Assembly: GCA_013152435.1 (NCBI GenBank)
Contig: JAADGJ010000119.1
Coordinates: 1 to 64,000, forward strand
From: Chloroflexota bacterium
GTDB lineage: Bacteria; Chloroflexota; Anaerolineae; DUEN01
DNA length: 64,000 nt
Direction: 5' to 3'
Positions within the stretch are counted from its first letter, which is position 1; each line of letters begins with the position of its first letter. Positions 16,009 to 24,878 of the stretch are shown here, in pieces. The notes under the pieces are model-generated. The model was given only the letters and a program-made list of their open reading frames with translations, ran no database searches and was not told the DNA's origin. Made by a program: the position numbers and the translations under genes.

Positions 16009-16530
16009 CTACTCGGAAGGTCGAGCCGCACCGGCTACATCAGGCTGATTTCCGGACCATCCCGCTGCCCGACGCACCAAAGCCTCAGCGCGTACCAAAA
16101 GCTCTCGCATGTTAAACGGCTCTACGACATATGCATCCGCTCCCTTATCCAGTCCCTGGACGATGTCCTTTCTGGCCGCATTGGATACAAGCAGCAGCAG
16201 AGGGATCCGAGAGCGGCGACGCAATTCCTCACACAGGGCATATCCTCCGGGACCAGGATGGGTGATCTCCATGATGACCAGATCATAGGCCTGTCTTTCC
16301 AATGAGGTTAATGATTCCTCACAGGGTGCCAGAATGGAGACATCCCATCCACGCTCACGAAAGGCAGGAACCACCCCTTCCGAGCCCGTGGTCTCGTTCC
16401 TGGAGAGGAAAAGCAATCGCCGTCGCATCCCTAGGGTGTCTCCCAAAGCCGCTGCTGTAGCCCTACGGCTTTCCGCATCATGCTCTATCCCCACCCTAGA
16501 GCAGACGTGTACATGCGGACTGACTGTCAT
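16009..16530 (-). CDS. Stand-alone receiver-like protein with degenerate phosphoacceptor site
   Basis: A 173-residue protein whose residues 36-155 have the CheY fold pattern: RRLLFLSRNE, AYDLVIMEITHPGPGGYALC, IPLLLLVSN, GADAYVVEPFNMRELLVRAEAL. Key positions are changed. The phosphoacceptor Asp is Glu88, the switch Lys is Glu137 (VEPF instead of TKPF), and the acidic pair after strand 1 is reduced to one acidic residue. It has no output domain. It is therefore a pseudo-receiver, probably locked in one state and acting through protein contacts. The ATG at 16530 has GGAAGTGGA upstream; an internal ATG at 16428 would start just before the domain. A clear promoter lies at 16599. Confidence 0.72.
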   Translation of the reverse strand: MTVSPHVHVCSRVGIEHDAESRRATAAALGDTLGMRRRLLFLSRNETTGSEGVVPAFRERGWDVSILAPCEESLTSLERQAYDLVIMEITHPGPGGYALCEELRRRSRIPLLLLVSNAARKDIVQGLDKGADAYVVEPFNMRELLVRAEALVRRAAGWSGNQPDVAGAARPSE

Positions 16531-16598
16531 CTGAGATCCACTTCCAACATATTACACCGCCCGAAAGTCCCTGCTTGTACGGATTCACATCCGCCGTC

Positions 16599-16627
16599 AT
16601 TATACCCCTCGCCCCTCTGGGTTCCAA
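16599..16627 (-). promoter_or_regulatory. Sigma-70 promoter of the receiver-like gene
   Basis: TTGGAA, a 17-base spacer and TATAAT on the minus strand, about 70 bases before the ATG at 16530. Confidence 0.65.
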
Positions 16628-17106
16628 TAGACAATGCTTACGAGAAGCTTACAATATTGTTACATCACTTACTGGATGGGAGCGGTGTGCAACCCGGCGT
16701 TTCCCCAGTCAGCAGACACGATTCCGCGCGGCGCTATCATATATATAGAAAACGATGGCGGACTGCGGAAAGATACGCCACACAGGCTGCATTCGGCCGG
16801 GCCTCCCCCCGCCTCAGCCACAATCTCCTTCTGCCGGTCGAGGCCCATCCTCCGCCCACATCCTCCCGGCCCTTTCATGCTATCGCGGAACCACCATTCC
16901 GCAATAGCGCCGCCGGACTATCGTCCGGCGCCCCGTCCCAGCCCTCATCGCCAACCACAGCAACCCAATCAAGAAACCGCCCAGCTTCAGTCCCTGACCT
17001 GCCCCGCCCAACCCCGCCCACCCGAATCAGGCCGGGAAGGGGTGGGGCCAGGATTGAAAAGGGGCTATTGGGACGAAGGGAGGCCCCTCCGTACCATCCC
17101 CTCGCT
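16628..17106. other. Intergenic stretch without recognisable genes
   Basis: I see no convincing coding frame here. Small frames on both strands have no family pattern. A perfect hairpin, CGCCGGAC-TATC-GTCCGGCG (about 16911-16930), stands in a C-rich tract. It is not followed by a T-run. Confidence 0.4.
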
Positions 17107-17134
17107 TTGTCATTTCCCCGCCCTTGCGTATAAT
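17107..17134 (+). promoter_or_regulatory. Sigma-70 promoter of the FmdB-like gene
   Basis: TTGTCA, a 16-base spacer and TATAAT, about 40 bases before the ATG at 17176. Confidence 0.7.
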
Positions 17135-17175
17135 GACAAGTGCGCCGACGAGGATCTCGCGCGGAGGTGAGGCAG

Positions 17176-17448
17176 ATGCCGTTATATGAATATGAGTGTG
17201 AGGCCTGTGGAGTGCGATTCGAGCGAGTACAGCATTTCTCCGATCCCCCACTGAGCGTCTGCCCGGATTGCGGGGGCAAGGTGCACCGGGTGATCCATCC
17301 GGTGGGCATCATCTTCAAGGGATCAGGCTTCTATGTGACGGATAACCGAAGCAAGTCGCCTACGCTGAGCAGCAACGGGGGAGGGAAAGAGGAGAAGAAG
17401 AGCGAGGGATCGAAGGAGTCGTCTTCCACTGATAAGCAGTCCGACTGA
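17176..17448 (+). CDS. FmdB family zinc-ribbon protein
   Basis: A 90-residue protein of the FmdB/CxxC-CxxC family. It has MPLYEYECEACGVRFERVQ (first CxxC at residues 8-11), VCPDCGGKVHRVI (second CxxC near residue 34), then the family GIIFKGSGFYVTDN motif. These are small zinc-binding proteins, first noted near amide-uptake genes, proposed to regulate transcription; the real function is unclear. The Ser/Lys/Glu-rich tail is typical. A strong GGAGGTGAGG precedes the ATG; longer frames starting at 17140 lack support. It is monocistronic, with its own promoter and an intrinsic terminator at 17480. Confidence 0.88.
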   Translation: MPLYEYECEACGVRFERVQHFSDPPLSVCPDCGGKVHRVIHPVGIIFKGSGFYVTDNRSKSPTLSSNGGGKEEKKSEGSKESSSTDKQSD

Positions 17449-17479
17449 GCGGAACTCGTATGAAGGTCTAGGGATGCAA

Positions 17480-17511
17480 AACCCCATGGTTTGACCATGG
17501 GGTTCTTGTTT
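17480..17511 (+). terminator. Intrinsic terminator of the FmdB-like gene
   Basis: AACCCCATGG-TTTGA-CCATGGGGTT followed by CTTGTTT. It is also usable in reverse for the convergent gene ending at 17546. Confidence 0.85.
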
Positions 17512-17545
17512 CGCCGATCTTTGGCAGACGGCCTGCGATGATCCG

Positions 17546-17845
17546 TTATAATTGAAAGCCGCGGCCGGCCGGCACCACCTTCTGCTTGTAATTCGTCACG
17601 TACGTCATCAGCTTGGCGTGGAGCTCCTTCCACTCCTCGCTGGCCAGGATCTGGCGCATCGTCTCCAGATCCTCTGTGACGGCGCCCGTCAACATCTGGG
17701 GCCCATCGCCAAAGAGGGTGTACCATTGCTCTGTCGGCTGCAGTCCTAAGCGCATCAGGCCCGGGGCGAATTCTCGGACCACGAATTCGAAATAAGACTG
17801 TTCGCGGCCAGGTTTAATATCCCAGCTCATGAGCAACTTCATCAT
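17546..17845 (-). CDS. Small conserved protein, probable dimeric alpha/beta-barrel fold
   Basis: A 99-residue protein beginning MMKLLMSWDIKPGREQSYFE and ending KVVPAGRGFQL. The opening strand, the helix EFVVREFAPGLMRLGL, the strand QWYTLFGDGPQMLTG and a second helix ETMRQILASEEWKELHAKL match the arrangement of small dimeric ferredoxin-like (Dabb/NIPSNAP-like) proteins. I cannot assign a substrate; this type is usually an accessory monooxygenase-like or ligand-binding protein. It converges on the FmdB-like gene and shares its terminator region. No operon partner. Confidence 0.55.
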   Translation of the reverse strand: MMKLLMSWDIKPGREQSYFEFVVREFAPGLMRLGLQPTEQWYTLFGDGPQMLTGAVTEDLETMRQILASEEWKELHAKLMTYVTNYKQKVVPAGRGFQL

Positions 17846-18005
17846 ATGAAGTGCAACCTCCCATGGGCCTCGCTCTCATACATCTCCCGCACGCATTCCC
17901 AATATATCCACCCATTTGCAAAATCGCTTGTAATCCGTTATGAAGTCGCTGACAGGTCAATGACACACCACGAGATAGGATACCAGAAGCAACGCTTTTG
18001 TGCAA

Positions 18006-19895
18006 ATGCTTAAAAGAGTCCCTTACCGATCCTTGGTCCTTTTCTGGCTGCTTTGCGCCCTTTTGGGGCTGTATCTGCCCATCCCGGCGCGGGCGCAATC
18101 CCCGCGCCCGGAAGGCGAGCTGACTATCATTCCGGCGGAGAGGTCCCCCGCGCAGCTGCGCACCCAGATCGTCGACGTCCGGATGGAGCAGACGGGAGCG
18201 GAGATCATCGCCTATGTGGACGTCCGCCTCACCCTCCAAAATCCGGAGAGGAGCCAGCTCTCCATCGGCCTCCTGATCCAGGGTTCAGATGCCATCCCGG
18301 CCGAGGCGATCCAACTGTTCGCGAACGACAGCCCCCTATCGTTGAAGCCGACGGAGCCCCCGGCGCGTTTCTTCTCCAGGGTGCTCCTGCCCCCCAACCG
18401 CCGGGTGGAGCTGAGCCTGCAATACGCCTACTCCCTGGGCACGGGCCCCCTGGTCTCCTTCTCCTATCCCCTGCACGCCGCCTGGCCCTCCCCGGACGGC
18501 AGCACCCGGGTCCGACTGCAACTGCCCCCGGGTACCCCGCGTGAGGCATGGGTATCCACCATCCCCGCCCCCACATCGTTCGATGGCCAAGCGATCGAGT
18601 GGCACTTTGAAGAGGCGGCACCGGACATCCGGCTGCAGATGCAATTCGTCCATCCCCACGCTTGGGCTCAGATCAGCCCGGCAGGCCAGGACGCGACGGA
18701 TCTCCAGGACATGACCGCCCGGATGGAGACGCTGGTGGCCCTGGCCTCCGCGGACGCCCCCGACGGCCCCGCTTTCGAGCGCTTCTACCCGATGGCCCTG
18801 GCCCAGATCGACCGCTTGCTCCGAGCTGATCCGGATTACCCTCAGGCGCACCTGGCGTTGGCCCGGCTGTACGCGCTCCATCAGGACGAGAGCGGACAGC
18901 TCTCCCTCGCCTACGCGGCGCTGGTGGCCGCGGAGGCCCAGACGGCGGCTCAGGCCGGCGCCCCGGCCGAACAGGTCACCCCGCTGCTCCGGCGTGCCTA
19001 CCAACGCCTGCTGGATGACGCCCGCGCGGCCGGCCGCTGGGAGGAGGCCCTCGCCTACCTCGACAAGCTGGCCTCCCTGGGCGACCGCACCGAGCCAGCG
19101 GACGAGACGAGGGAAAGATTGCTCATCGACGTGGCGCGCAAACACCTCCAGGACGGCAACTGGGCGGAGGCTGCCAGGATCGTACGCGACACCTGGGACA
19201 TCCCCGAGGTCGATCGCATGGCGCCGCCCTGGCTGCAATCGATGGTCATCACGGTGGAGACGGATCCGATGCAACGGGTGATCACCGCCTGGTTCTTCCC
19301 CGCGCCCGGCCGCCAACAGGAGGCTGCTCCCCAGATACGCCGCGCCATGGAGTCCCTGCAGGCCATCACGGAGGCGCAGGCCACCGCCTCCACGACCGAG
19401 GAGCGGATCGAGCTACGACTCGTCATCCCGCGAGGAAACGATACCTACTTCGTGACACTGAACCGGGCGCTGGCGAACACCCTGCCCCCCTACCCGGAGT
19501 GGGCCTTCCTGGCCCAGCTCCTGCGCCCCGAGACGTTCCGCTGGCGGCAAACCGAGAATTGGTGGCGTCAGCGCGTCTCCTACGAGGAGGTCATCAACCT
19601 GCGCCCTCCCGGTGATGTGTGGCGCTCCTACGCCAGCCAGGTTGAGCAGACGGCGGAGCGCATCGCGGCGGAACAGCCAGAGCCCGTCGCCAACCTCATC
19701 CGGGAGATGGGACGGTTCAGCGCGTCCTCCTGGCGCGCCCTGAACCTCCACGCCCAGGCCCGCTATCAGGTTTACCTCGTTCCAGGGGACCACGCCGAGC
19801 CCCGGCAGTGGCTGCTGCTGCCCGACGAGCGGCGCCACCTGTCGGCATCGGCGGAGAGGCTCCTGCCCTGGCTGCCGCACAGGCTGCGGCCTTAG
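18006..19895 (+). CDS. Exported TPR-like repeat protein of unknown function
   Basis: A 629-residue protein with a signal peptide (VLFWLLCALLGLYLPIPARA, cleaved near residue 32). A beta-sandwich-like domain follows (about 33-215) containing LTLQNPERSQLSIGLLIQGSD and LLPPNRRVELSLQYAY. The middle is helical and TPR-like: FYPMALAQIDRLLRADPDYP, AHLALARLYALHQDESGQ and WEEALAYLDKLASLGD. The C-terminal domain is beta-rich and Trp-rich. No catalytic motif is visible. The ATG at 18006 is preferred over the GTG at 18000; neither has a strong ribosome-binding site. The exported location is well supported by the signal; a role in envelope assembly or as a scaffold is a guess. Confidence 0.65.
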   Translation: MLKRVPYRSLVLFWLLCALLGLYLPIPARAQSPRPEGELTIIPAERSPAQLRTQIVDVRMEQTGAEIIAYVDVRLTLQNPERSQLSIGLLIQGSDAIPAEAIQLFANDSPLSLKPTEPPARFFSRVLLPPNRRVELSLQYAYSLGTGPLVSFSYPLHAAWPSPDGSTRVRLQLPPGTPREAWVSTIPAPTSFDGQAIEWHFEEAAPDIRLQMQFVHPHAWAQISPAGQDATDLQDMTARMETLVALASADAPDGPAFERFYPMALAQIDRLLRADPDYPQAHLALARLYALHQDESGQLSLAYAALVAAEAQTAAQAGAPAEQVTPLLRRAYQRLLDDARAAGRWEEALAYLDKLASLGDRTEPADETRERLLIDVARKHLQDGNWAEAARIVRDTWDIPEVDRMAPPWLQSMVITVETDPMQRVITAWFFPAPGRQQEAAPQIRRAMESLQAITEAQATASTTEERIELRLVIPRGNDTYFVTLNRALANTLPPYPEWAFLAQLLRPETFRWRQTENWWRQRVSYEEVINLRPPGDVWRSYASQVEQTAERIAAEQPEPVANLIREMGRFSASSWRALNLHAQARYQVYLVPGDHAEPRQWLLLPDERRHLSASAERLLPWLPHRLRP

Positions 19896-20196
19896 CCTCC
19901 GGTGGAGCACGGCAGCGCGCTACCCAACATAGGGTTGTACCTCACGAGAAGGCAATCTCTAAGCGGTCCTCATCCCCAGCCGTGCTCTCTACCCTCCGCC
20001 CATTCTGGCAAGGCAAGACATGCTTTGCCCCCACGGGCGTCACGTATGCCCATTATGAGCGTTGGACCTTGCAAACGCCCTGGAGGGGAGGCAAGGCTTT
20101 TCAAAGCTCAAACACCTGCCCCTGAAATCTTACTATAGGGGCGCCCCCCGTGGGCGCCTGAGGCAGCCACAAGGGCTGCCTCTACAAGATTCGTTA
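19896..20196. other. Intergenic stretch with palindromic GC repeats
   Basis: No gene is seen. It contains GC-rich hairpins of the kind scattered in such genomes: GCAAGGCAAGACATGCTTTGC near 20010, and the pair GGGGCGCCCCCCGTGGGCGCC plus GGCAGCCACAAGGGCTGCC at about 20140-20182. A family A element follows directly. Confidence 0.45.
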
Positions 20197-20452
20197 GAGT
20201 GTATCTGAAAAATGTCGTTGCTTCTGCTGTGGGGAGGCTCGGAGGAACGGAGCCACCCCGGAAAAAGCCCTTCTTTTGCCTTCGACCTGCCTGGCCTCGG
20301 CCTGAGTCCTTCGGGAAGGGCCGAGAAAGGCAGGTATAGGCCGGAAAAGTGGGATTTCCGTGGAGGGGAGGGTCCCTCCACACCTCCCCCTGTGGAGCTG
20401 GTCGTTGAGGGAGACCCGCACGCACATTGCCGATAAATTTTCAGACACATTC
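20197..20452 (+). repeat. Dispersed MITE-like element, family A, copy 3
   Basis: A 256 bp family A element from GAGTGTATCTGAAAAAT to AAATTTTCAGACACATTC. The flanking trinucleotides are TTA and ATA, both of TNA form but not identical. Internal blocks match the other copies closely, including GGCCTCGGCC, GGGCCGAGAAAGGCAGG and CTCCACACCTCCCCCTGTGG. Confidence 0.85.
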
Positions 20453-20491
20453 ATAGAACGCTGAAAAGCCCGGGAGGGGAGGCGGGCTTAC

Positions 20492-20520
20492 TTGACCCAC
20501 AGGACCCCCGGCCGTACAAT
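20492..20520 (+). promoter_or_regulatory. Sigma-70 promoter of the transglutaminase-like gene
   Basis: TTGACC, a 17-base spacer and TACAAT, 78 bases before the ATG at 20598. Confidence 0.65.
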
Positions 20521-20597
20521 CCCCTTGGGACGATGACACCCGCTCCTGACCCCATGCCCATGGACGTGCGAGGTCAGGCCGACCAAGGACGTGAAAA

Positions 20598-22934
20598 ATG
20601 ACCAGCGAGCTGACGGAGAGGTGGAGGAGATACAGGATCTCATCGGCGGGGATCGCGCAAATCCAGGCCGAAGACGTGGGGGGATGGGCGACCGCGATCA
20701 TCCTGAGCCTGCTGCTATTAAGCCTGGGGTGGTCCCTGAGCGCAGCTCGCTGGGCGGAGGGGCTGGACATCCTGCAGGTCATCATCTTGGGCGGCGTCAC
20801 CGTGGGCATCCTCATGGCCCGCAGCCGATTCGATGGCCTGTTCCCCGTGCTCCACAGCCTGATCACCGGAAGCGCCTGGATATTCTATTGGGTCAGCACA
20901 CTGATCGAGGGCGACTTCACGTCGCGAGAACGGGTGTACGAGCTGTTCATCCGATGGTACACCTGGTTCCAACAGGCCATCAGCGGCGGCTCCTCCAATG
21001 ATAACCTGATCTTCATCCTGGAGCTGGCCTTCCTGGCATGGTGGCTCTCCTTTTTGGCCGGGTGGGCGGTCTTCCGTGAACAGCGGGTGTGGCGAGTCAT
21101 CGTCCCCGTGGGCATCGCCCTGATCATCAACGCCTACTACGCCGGCGGGCTCACCGGATACCTGCTCTTCTACTTCCTCATGGCCCTGCTCCTGCTGATC
21201 CGCGTCAACCTCGGCCGGTACGAGGCATGGTGGCGTGCGGCGGACATCCGCTACGCCCCGGACGTTCACTTCGACTTCATGCGCAACGGGTTCATCTTCG
21301 CCGTCCTCGTCATCGCCCTGGCCTGGGGGCTGCCCAACGTCCACGCCAACCGATGGATCGAGCAACTGCTACGCCCGCTGGAAGGCCCCTGGAGCTCCGT
21401 ACAGGAGGAGTGGCGCCGGCTGTTCACCTCCCTGAACTACCAGCCCACAACGGCGGTCGGGGGGTTCAGCAAGACGCTGACGCTCTCCGGATACCGCAAC
21501 GTGGGGGATCGGGTCGTCATGGAGGTGCAGGCCCAGGGAGCCGACCGCTGGTACTGGCGAGGGATCGGCTATGACACCTACACCGGCCGGGGGTGGGTGA
21601 ACACCGACGAGGAGCTCATCGTCCTGCCGCCATCCCGCCTGCCGGATCTCCCCTCATACGGGATGCGCCGGACCGTCACGCAGACGATCACCATCCTCGT
21701 GCCGGAGGGGAACATGCTGTTCGCCGCCCCGCTGCCCGCGGGGGCCTCCATCCCCGCCCGAGCCGAGGTGAGCCTGCTCCCACCCGAGACGTACAATCCC
21801 GGCCTCCCCCCGGAGGAGGTCCAGGGTGCGGAGAACGTGCGGCCGGTGGACATCTCCATCATGCTCAGCCGGGAGCCGCTATACGAGGGGGACAGCTACA
21901 CCACGCGCTCCTACATCAGCGTGGTGGACATCGAGAGCCTGCGCAACGCGGGCGACGCGTACCCGACCTACATCGCGGAGCGCTACCTCCAGCTCCCGGA
22001 TACGCTGCCCGAGCGCGTGCGGGCGCTGGCGGAGGAGATCACCGCCGGATACGACAACGCATACGACAAGGCGACCGCCCTGGAGTCCTACCTGCGGCAG
22101 ATCGAGTACAACGACGATATCCCGCCCCCGCCCCCGGGCATGGATGGCGTGGACTACTTCCTGTTCGACATCCGGGCGGGGTACTGCGATTATTACGCCT
22201 CCGCTATGGCGGTCATGGCCCGAGCGGTGGGGATCCCGGCCCGGGTAGCCTCCGGCTACGCCCAGGGGGAATGGGACGAGGAGGCACAGGTCTATCGCGT
22301 GCGAGAGCTGGACGCGCACACGTGGGTGGAGGTCTACTTCCCGGGGTACGGCTGGATCGAGTTCGAGCCGACGGCATCACAGCCCCCGATCGAGCGACCG
22401 GAGCGCCCCCCGGAGGCGCCCTACGCGAACTACACGGCGCCGCCGGATAACTCAGTGGACCAGGAGCCGCCGCCCGACGACCTGGGGCTCCCACGAGACG
22501 AAAATCAGGGGCCCATCAACGCCCCCCTATCCTCGAGGATGGCTCCACCCTGGCTCGGCGCGATCCTCGCCGCGATCGTGCTCCTGGTGGCCGCGATCGC
22601 GGGCGTCGGGCTGCGCGCTCGATCGCAAGCCCGGGGGCCGCGCATGGCCGGTCGCCTGTACGCGAGCCTGCTGCGGTGGGCCGCACGGCTGGGCATCGCC
22701 TTATCGCCCGCATACACCCCCTACGAGCAGGCTTCCGTGATCGAGGCCTCGCTACCCGGAAGTCGCCCGCACGCCTCCCGCATCACCGACGCGTACGTGC
22801 GGGATCAGTTCAGCCCCCATCCGCTGCCGCCTGAGGAACAGCACGACGTGTGGCAGAGCTGGAAGACGCTGCGGCCACTGCTGTGGAAGCGCTGGATCAG
22901 ACGACGGCTGGGGCTCCACCAGCCCGAGGCATAA
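20598..22934 (+). CDS. Membrane transglutaminase-like protein (TgpA/DUF3488 type)
   Basis: A 778-residue membrane protein. About six N-terminal helices (residues 25-245) form the DUF3488/TgpA region. A large extracytoplasmic part carries the transglutaminase core: catalytic Cys in RAGYCDYYASAMAVMARAVG near residue 535, and His in ELDAHTWVEVYF near 575 with the Asp-equivalent region YGWIEFEPTAS. A final membrane helix (LGAILAAIVLLVAAIAGVG) is followed by a DUF4129-like cytoplasmic tail (YTPYEQASVIEASLPGS). Proteins of this build act as proteases or cross-linking enzymes at the cell surface. They are often next to MoxR ATPase and DUF58 genes; neither is present here. All three active-site regions look intact. 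Confidence 0.85.
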   Translation: MTSELTERWRRYRISSAGIAQIQAEDVGGWATAIILSLLLLSLGWSLSAARWAEGLDILQVIILGGVTVGILMARSRFDGLFPVLHSLITGSAWIFYWVSTLIEGDFTSRERVYELFIRWYTWFQQAISGGSSNDNLIFILELAFLAWWLSFLAGWAVFREQRVWRVIVPVGIALIINAYYAGGLTGYLLFYFLMALLLLIRVNLGRYEAWWRAADIRYAPDVHFDFMRNGFIFAVLVIALAWGLPNVHANRWIEQLLRPLEGPWSSVQEEWRRLFTSLNYQPTTAVGGFSKTLTLSGYRNVGDRVVMEVQAQGADRWYWRGIGYDTYTGRGWVNTDEELIVLPPSRLPDLPSYGMRRTVTQTITILVPEGNMLFAAPLPAGASIPARAEVSLLPPETYNPGLPPEEVQGAENVRPVDISIMLSREPLYEGDSYTTRSYISVVDIESLRNAGDAYPTYIAERYLQLPDTLPERVRALAEEITAGYDNAYDKATALESYLRQIEYNDDIPPPPPGMDGVDYFLFDIRAGYCDYYASAMAVMARAVGIPARVASGYAQGEWDEEAQVYRVRELDAHTWVEVYFPGYGWIEFEPTASQPPIERPERPPEAPYANYTAPPDNSVDQEPPPDDLGLPRDENQGPINAPLSSRMAPPWLGAILAAIVLLVAAIAGVGLRARSQARGPRMAGRLYASLLRWAARLGIALSPAYTPYEQASVIEASLPGSRPHASRITDAYVRDQFSPHPLPPEEQHDVWQSWKTLRPLLWKRWIRRRLGLHQPEA

Positions 22935-22954
22935 ACCTGTCAGCCCGGAAAACG

Positions 22955-23003
22955 AATCCCCCCGCAGCCCGATCCCTCACGGCTGATGGGGGGATTTCCA
23001 TTT
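22955..23003 (+). terminator. Intrinsic terminator after the transglutaminase-like gene
   Basis: AATCCCCCC-GCAGCC ... GGCTG-GGGGGGATT followed by TCCATTTCG. It lies between convergent genes and can serve both. Confidence 0.7.
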
Positions 23004-23058
23004 CGCTCCCGATCGGGAAGCACCCGTCCCATACCCTCGTTCTATGGAGGAAGGACCC

Positions 23059-23634
23059 TCACCGCTCCGATGGACGCTCCGCGATGATCCAGGAACGAAA
23101 GGCCTCATCCGCCTCATACCACGCCCGGACCCCCAATCCCGAGAAGAGGTCCACGAGGGCGGCGGGAGGCAGGAACCGGCTGCGCATGAGCATCAACCGC
23201 TCCGCCAGCGCGACGAGCTTCACCGGCCAGCGCCGGATGTCCGGCTCCTCGATGACCAGACGTCCCCCCGGGGCGAGCACGCGCACCAGCTCGCGGGCGG
23301 CGGCCTGCTGATCCCCCAGGTGATGGAAGGCATCCACCACCAGAACCCGGGCGAATGTCCCATCGGGAAAGGGCAGGCGCTCCACGTTCGTGTTCACCAG
23401 GGCCAGTCCCGGCTTCCCACGCGCCTGCCGCAACATCCCCCAGGACAGGTCTATGACCACGACTCCATCGGCGCCATCGCGCAACGCCTGGGCCACGCGG
23501 CCGGTTCCCCCCGCCGCGTCCAGAATCCACCCCGAGGTCGGCAACTGCAGGAGCTCTCGCAGCCGGGACGCCCCCTGTCCCTGGAACACCCGATCGTACA
23601 AAGGGGCAATGAGGTCGAAATGATCCAACGGCAT
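23059..23634 (-). CDS. Class I SAM-dependent methyltransferase
   Basis: A 191-residue UbiE/type-11 methyltransferase. Motif I is WILDAAGGTGRVAQAL near residue 35. The acidic strand end is VVVIDLSWGML, post-I is NVERLPFPDGTFARVLVVDAFHH, and motif III is LVRVLAPGGRLVIEEPD. The C-terminal MRSRFLPPAALVDLFSGLGV completes the fold. The substrate cannot be told from sequence; relatives act on quinones or small lipids. The ATG at 23634 is chosen because GGAGAGGGTGGG precedes it. The longer frame from 23682 would begin inside a perfect GC palindrome that ends the upstream gene. Confidence 0.82.
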   Translation of the reverse strand: MPLDHFDLIAPLYDRVFQGQGASRLRELLQLPTSGWILDAAGGTGRVAQALRDGADGVVVIDLSWGMLRQARGKPGLALVNTNVERLPFPDGTFARVLVVDAFHHLGDQQAAARELVRVLAPGGRLVIEEPDIRRWPVKLVALAERLMLMRSRFLPPAALVDLFSGLGVRAWYEADEAFRSWIIAERPSER

Positions 23635-23655
23635 CCCACCCTCTCCAGAAAGCAC

Positions 23656-23681
23656 TGCGCCGGACCGCGCGGTCCGGCGCA
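23656..23681 (-). terminator. Perfect GC palindrome between Trx-VKOR and methyltransferase genes
   Basis: TGCGCCGGACC-GCGC-GGTCCGGCGCA, an 11 bp perfect stem just beyond the Trx-VKOR stop. No T-run follows, so it may pause transcription or protect the 3' end rather than fully terminate. Confidence 0.5.
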
Positions 23682-23715
23682 AGAGATCACAAACTCTTGA
23701 AACCCCGACCGTACC

Positions 23716-24777
23716 CTATCGGGCACGAGCCCGACGACGACGGGGCACTCGCTTCCTGCGAACCGGGCTCAGGGCCAACCACGCGGCCAGGCCCGGCTGC
23801 CACACCAACCATAACAGCGCCGTCATGATGATCGCCGACGCCAGGCACCACACGCATGTGGCCCCGATGACGAAGGGCTCCAGAAAGGTCAGATAGATGG
23901 AGAACAGAACGCCCAACGCCGTGAAGGCCAGCAGGGCCACCCTCCCTCGCTCCGCCATCCGCCCTTGCCCCCAACGGCTCACCCCCCAGGCGGCAAGGAT
24001 CGCCGCGTAGCCGGCCACCCCCAAAATCCCGATGGGGATCACGCCGAACAGATGGGCATAGGGGCTCTGCTGCACGGTGTTGCAGTTGCCGACGGGGCCG
24101 CAGACGGCGGATGCGTGGGCGATCTCCACATAGCTGAGGTAGAGGGCGATGGCCAGCCCGGCGATCGACAGAGCCGGCACCACCCACTCACGTTCGCCCG
24201 CGCTCGCCACAGGGTGCCACTGGCCCCGTCGTCCCCGACCAACCTGGACGCCCACCCACACGAAGACGAGCACCATGGCCACCAGGACCACGATGGCGAT
24301 CGCGTTGGCGGGCATGTCCTGGCCGATCCGCTCCGCTAAGGAGACCTTCCCGCCCGACGAGCCCACGAACTTCTCAGGAACGAAGCCGGGGATATCCGGC
24401 CAATCGATCCCCCCAGCCGCCAGCCCCTCCTCGATGATCCGTGGGAACCGCTCCGGGATCTCCATGGACCCCACGAGCACCTGATCTCCCACGATCAGGG
24501 TGGGCACGCCGCGACGATTGGGAGGGATGCCGAAGCGGTGAATGGCGGCGTTGTACAGCTCCTGCCCCTCGCTCTCCAACACGTTCACCTCGGCGATCTG
24601 CAACTGATCGCCGAACCGCTCCTGCAGCGGCGGCAGATCCTCCGTCATCACCTTGTGGCAGTGTGGGCACGTCGGGGAGAAGAACAGCACCGCGCGCACC
24701 ACCGGCTCCGCCGCAGCGCCGGGGATCACAGCCCACAGGCTCAACCATATCGCGAATACCAGACCCATCACCCGCAT
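23716..24777 (-). CDS. Thioredoxin-like / VKOR fusion (disulfide-forming membrane protein)
   Basis: A 353-residue protein that can both make and pass on disulfides outside the membrane, replacing DsbA plus DsbB. After a signal/anchor (GLVFAIWLSLWAVIPGAAA) comes a thioredoxin-like domain with CPHC near residue 36 and cis-Pro in GVPTLIVG. A linker and membrane helix follow, then the VKOR domain (about 210-340): the loop pair CGPVGNCNTV, the conserved ECxxS-like region and the membrane-embedded CVWC redox pair near residue 327. VKOR regenerates the thioredoxin-like part at the expense of quinone. The ATG at 24777 has GGGAGGGG upstream. It would supply oxidised thiols to secreted proteins and, indirectly, apocytochromes. 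The basic C-terminal tail (RRKRVPRRRRARAR) fits a cytoplasmic end. Confidence 0.88.
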   Translation of the reverse strand: MRVMGLVFAIWLSLWAVIPGAAAEPVVRAVLFFSPTCPHCHKVMTEDLPPLQERFGDQLQIAEVNVLESEGQELYNAAIHRFGIPPNRRGVPTLIVGDQVLVGSMEIPERFPRIIEEGLAAGGIDWPDIPGFVPEKFVGSSGGKVSLAERIGQDMPANAIAIVVLVAMVLVFVWVGVQVGRGRRGQWHPVASAGEREWVVPALSIAGLAIALYLSYVEIAHASAVCGPVGNCNTVQQSPYAHLFGVIPIGILGVAGYAAILAAWGVSRWGQGRMAERGRVALLAFTALGVLFSIYLTFLEPFVIGATCVWCLASAIIMTALLWLVWQPGLAAWLALSPVRRKRVPRRRRARAR

Positions 24778-24878
24778 AACCGAGCGTCCCCTCCCTGGGC
24801 CGTTGAAAGGCCCGAGGGTTAAGATTCGCAGCATCCCCGTGCACACGCGCCGCCTCCCAGGCGGCCGTGATCTTCACC

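Noticed and set aside
16669-16878. 69-codon minus-strand frame with a CxxC motif
   Set aside because: One CxxC alone is weak evidence, the start lacks a ribosome-binding site and the composition is like the surrounding non-coding DNA.
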